A stretch of 51,524 nt of DNA from Zelonia costaricensis. Taxonomy: Eukaryota > Euglenozoa > Kinetoplastea > Trypanosomatida > Trypanosomatidae. The position numbers were made by a program, and so were the translations under genes. The notes below the pieces were generated by a model. That model worked only from the letters and a program-made list of their open reading frames with translations, did not search any database and was not told the origin of the DNA. Shown piece by piece: positions 50,278-51,524 of this stretch. The DNA lies in NCBI GenBank assembly GCA_030849075.1, contig JASAOO010003387.1, forward strand, positions 1 to 51,524, written 5' to 3'. Position 1 is the stretch's first letter. Every line of letters starts with the position of its first letter.

Positions 50278-51524
50278 AGGGGCCGACGCGCGTACTGGCG
50301 GGGCGGGGTGGGGGGGGCAGGAGCGGCCTCGCTTAGAGCTTACATCCCCCCAAACCTGACTTCTTTCTCTCTCTCTCCGCGCTTGGATGAGCCTCCTGCG
50401 CACACCTTCTGTATTNGTAGAGCTTACATCCCCCCCCAAACCTGACTTCTTTCTCCCTCTCTCCGCGCTTGGATGAGCCTCCTGCGCACACCTGCTGTAT
50501 TGCAGCTGCAGCTGTGCCTAGGGGTGCACCGACCCCTGCAAGGCGTGCGTGCATGCGCGCGTGTGTGTGAGCCTTTTCTCTCCTCTCGGCTCCTTCGTCT
50601 CTGCTTTCGGGGTCGTGTGGCAAGGAGGCAGGGAGGACCACGCGGTGAGGCAAGGGAAGCAGCGAGCGGACAGTGAGTGGGGGGTGGGGGGGGCGGGGAG
50701 GGTAGTGGTAGCTCTCTTCCAACTTAGTACCTTACTGCCAACGTTGGGCTTCGAGGGAGGCGGGGGTGCCATGGGGAGCACTCGCCGCTGGCGACCTGTG
50801 CTTGTGTGTGTGTGTGTGTGTAGGTGTGTGAGGCTGGCAAGCAAAAAGCGATTGACGCGTCGGGGGGAGGCGGGTGGAGTCGGCGCAGGATTGCGTGTGT
50901 GCCTTCTCCTCCTCGCGACGTGCGTGAAGGCGCCATCGCAACCGCGCCAGCACAGAGAGATGAACCAGCGCGACCCTCACGCTGACCCTCACATGCCCCA
51001 AGCCAAGTTCGCCTGCTGCGCCCTTTGTGGCTCACCCGACGCGCACATCTTCCTCACTCCTCCAGCACCCGCCAAGAACGGGTTGTCGCCTCCCCTCTTC
51101 TCCTTCTTTTCCATTCCGAGCTTCGTTTTTCTTGAGCTTCCCGTCTTCCCTCTTCCTCCGTCATCGACTCCGCTGCTTGCGTCTGGTGTGCGCCGTGTGT
51201 GGCTTTGTGGCTTTGTGGGCTTGCCGTCGATGTGTGTGTGTACATGTACGTATGTGTGTGTGTATGTGGGCGTGTGCGTGCGAACGCGTCAGCTCGTGTG
51301 CGCGCTTGCGAGCGACCTCTGCTTTCACGAAGTCGAATCCGGAGGAAAGGAAGAGAAGCAGGAGGGTGGAGGTGGGGAGTGGGGGGGGCGACTTGAACCG
51401 TTAGCGGCGGTGTTTGCGGCGCGAGGGTGCAAGTGCGTGATGCTCTAAAAGGGGCGCTCAAGGTTTCCCCCCACTTCGTCTCCACCCATCGACGTACCCA
51501 CACACACACCCCACACATGCACTT
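50278..51524. other. Terminal spacer, no gene seen
   Basis: Beyond the phosphatase stop the sequence holds the tandem duplication at 50334-50501, G-rich runs, GT tracts (50803-50822, 51231-51280) and a CA-type stretch at the window end (51499-51518). No credible gene is seen; the next gene is probably outside the window. Confidence 0.6.
50334..50501 (+). repeat. 84-bp tandem duplication containing one N
   Basis: Copy 1 (50334-50415) and copy 2 (50418-50501) are nearly identical and separated by N-G at 50416-50417. They differ by C-run length and a few substitutions. The N at the junction suggests an assembly join of overlapping ends, though a true tandem repeat is possible. Confidence 0.9.

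Noticed and set aside
50334..50501. Direct repeat as a CRISPR or mobile-element end
   Set aside because: Only two adjacent copies without spacers, and an N at the junction; the genome is eukaryotic.

Overview
The window is a gene-sparse, GC-rich piece of a kinetoplastid (trypanosomatid) nuclear chromosome, most likely from the Leishmaniinae (Leishmania/Leptomonas/Crithidia group). The evidence is: every convincing gene lies on the + strand without introns; spacers are long, pyrimidine-rich and full of GT/CA, poly-C and poly-G tracts; polypyrimidine-AG signals suited to spliced-leader trans-splicing precede several start codons; and the proteins are Ala/Ser/Gly-rich with CAG-encoded poly-Gln. 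The layout matches one polycistronic transcription unit read left to right. I see no tRNA, rRNA, CRISPR array, transposase or prokaryotic operon signal. I could not determine the species.

Layout. 1-4015: gene-free, strongly pyrimidine-biased. 4016-9598: giant alpha-kinase-domain protein. 11773-13566: epsin-like ENTH protein with a Gln/Trp-rich tail. 16329-16616: small single-span membrane protein. 17265-19190: AN1 zinc-finger protein ending in a CaaX box. 19848-20345: conserved-looking protein without a recognised domain. 21098-22003: PPR-like protein with a C-terminal membrane segment. 22945-27864: second-largest subunit of RNA polymerase I (RPA2). 29375-33928: Raptor, the TORC1 scaffold. 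35322-41486: 2054-residue protein with a possible divergent CLU/eIF3-p135-like segment. 42312-43520: candidate flagellar protein. 44494-44799, 45493-45792 and 47236-47817: three short, probably mitochondrial proteins, the second resembling ATP synthase subunit e. 49144-50277: Siw14/PFA-DSP-type phosphatase with a changed P-loop and a large insertion. An 84-bp tandem duplication with an N sits near 50,416 and looks like an assembly join.

Genes in a trypanosomatid unit are co-transcribed, but neighbours usually do not share a pathway. Raptor, Pol I RPA2 and an alpha-kinase (the fold of eEF2 kinase) all belong to growth control in other eukaryotes, and several small proteins look mitochondrial. 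I treat this as probable coincidence.

The most interesting non-coding pattern is polarity. In nearly every spacer, (GT)n tracts lie on the stop-codon side and (CA)n tracts on the next start-codon side of the + strand. The two are reverse complements and could pair in the precursor RNA across the polyadenylation/trans-splicing interval, or within a mature mRNA between its 3' and 5' UTRs.
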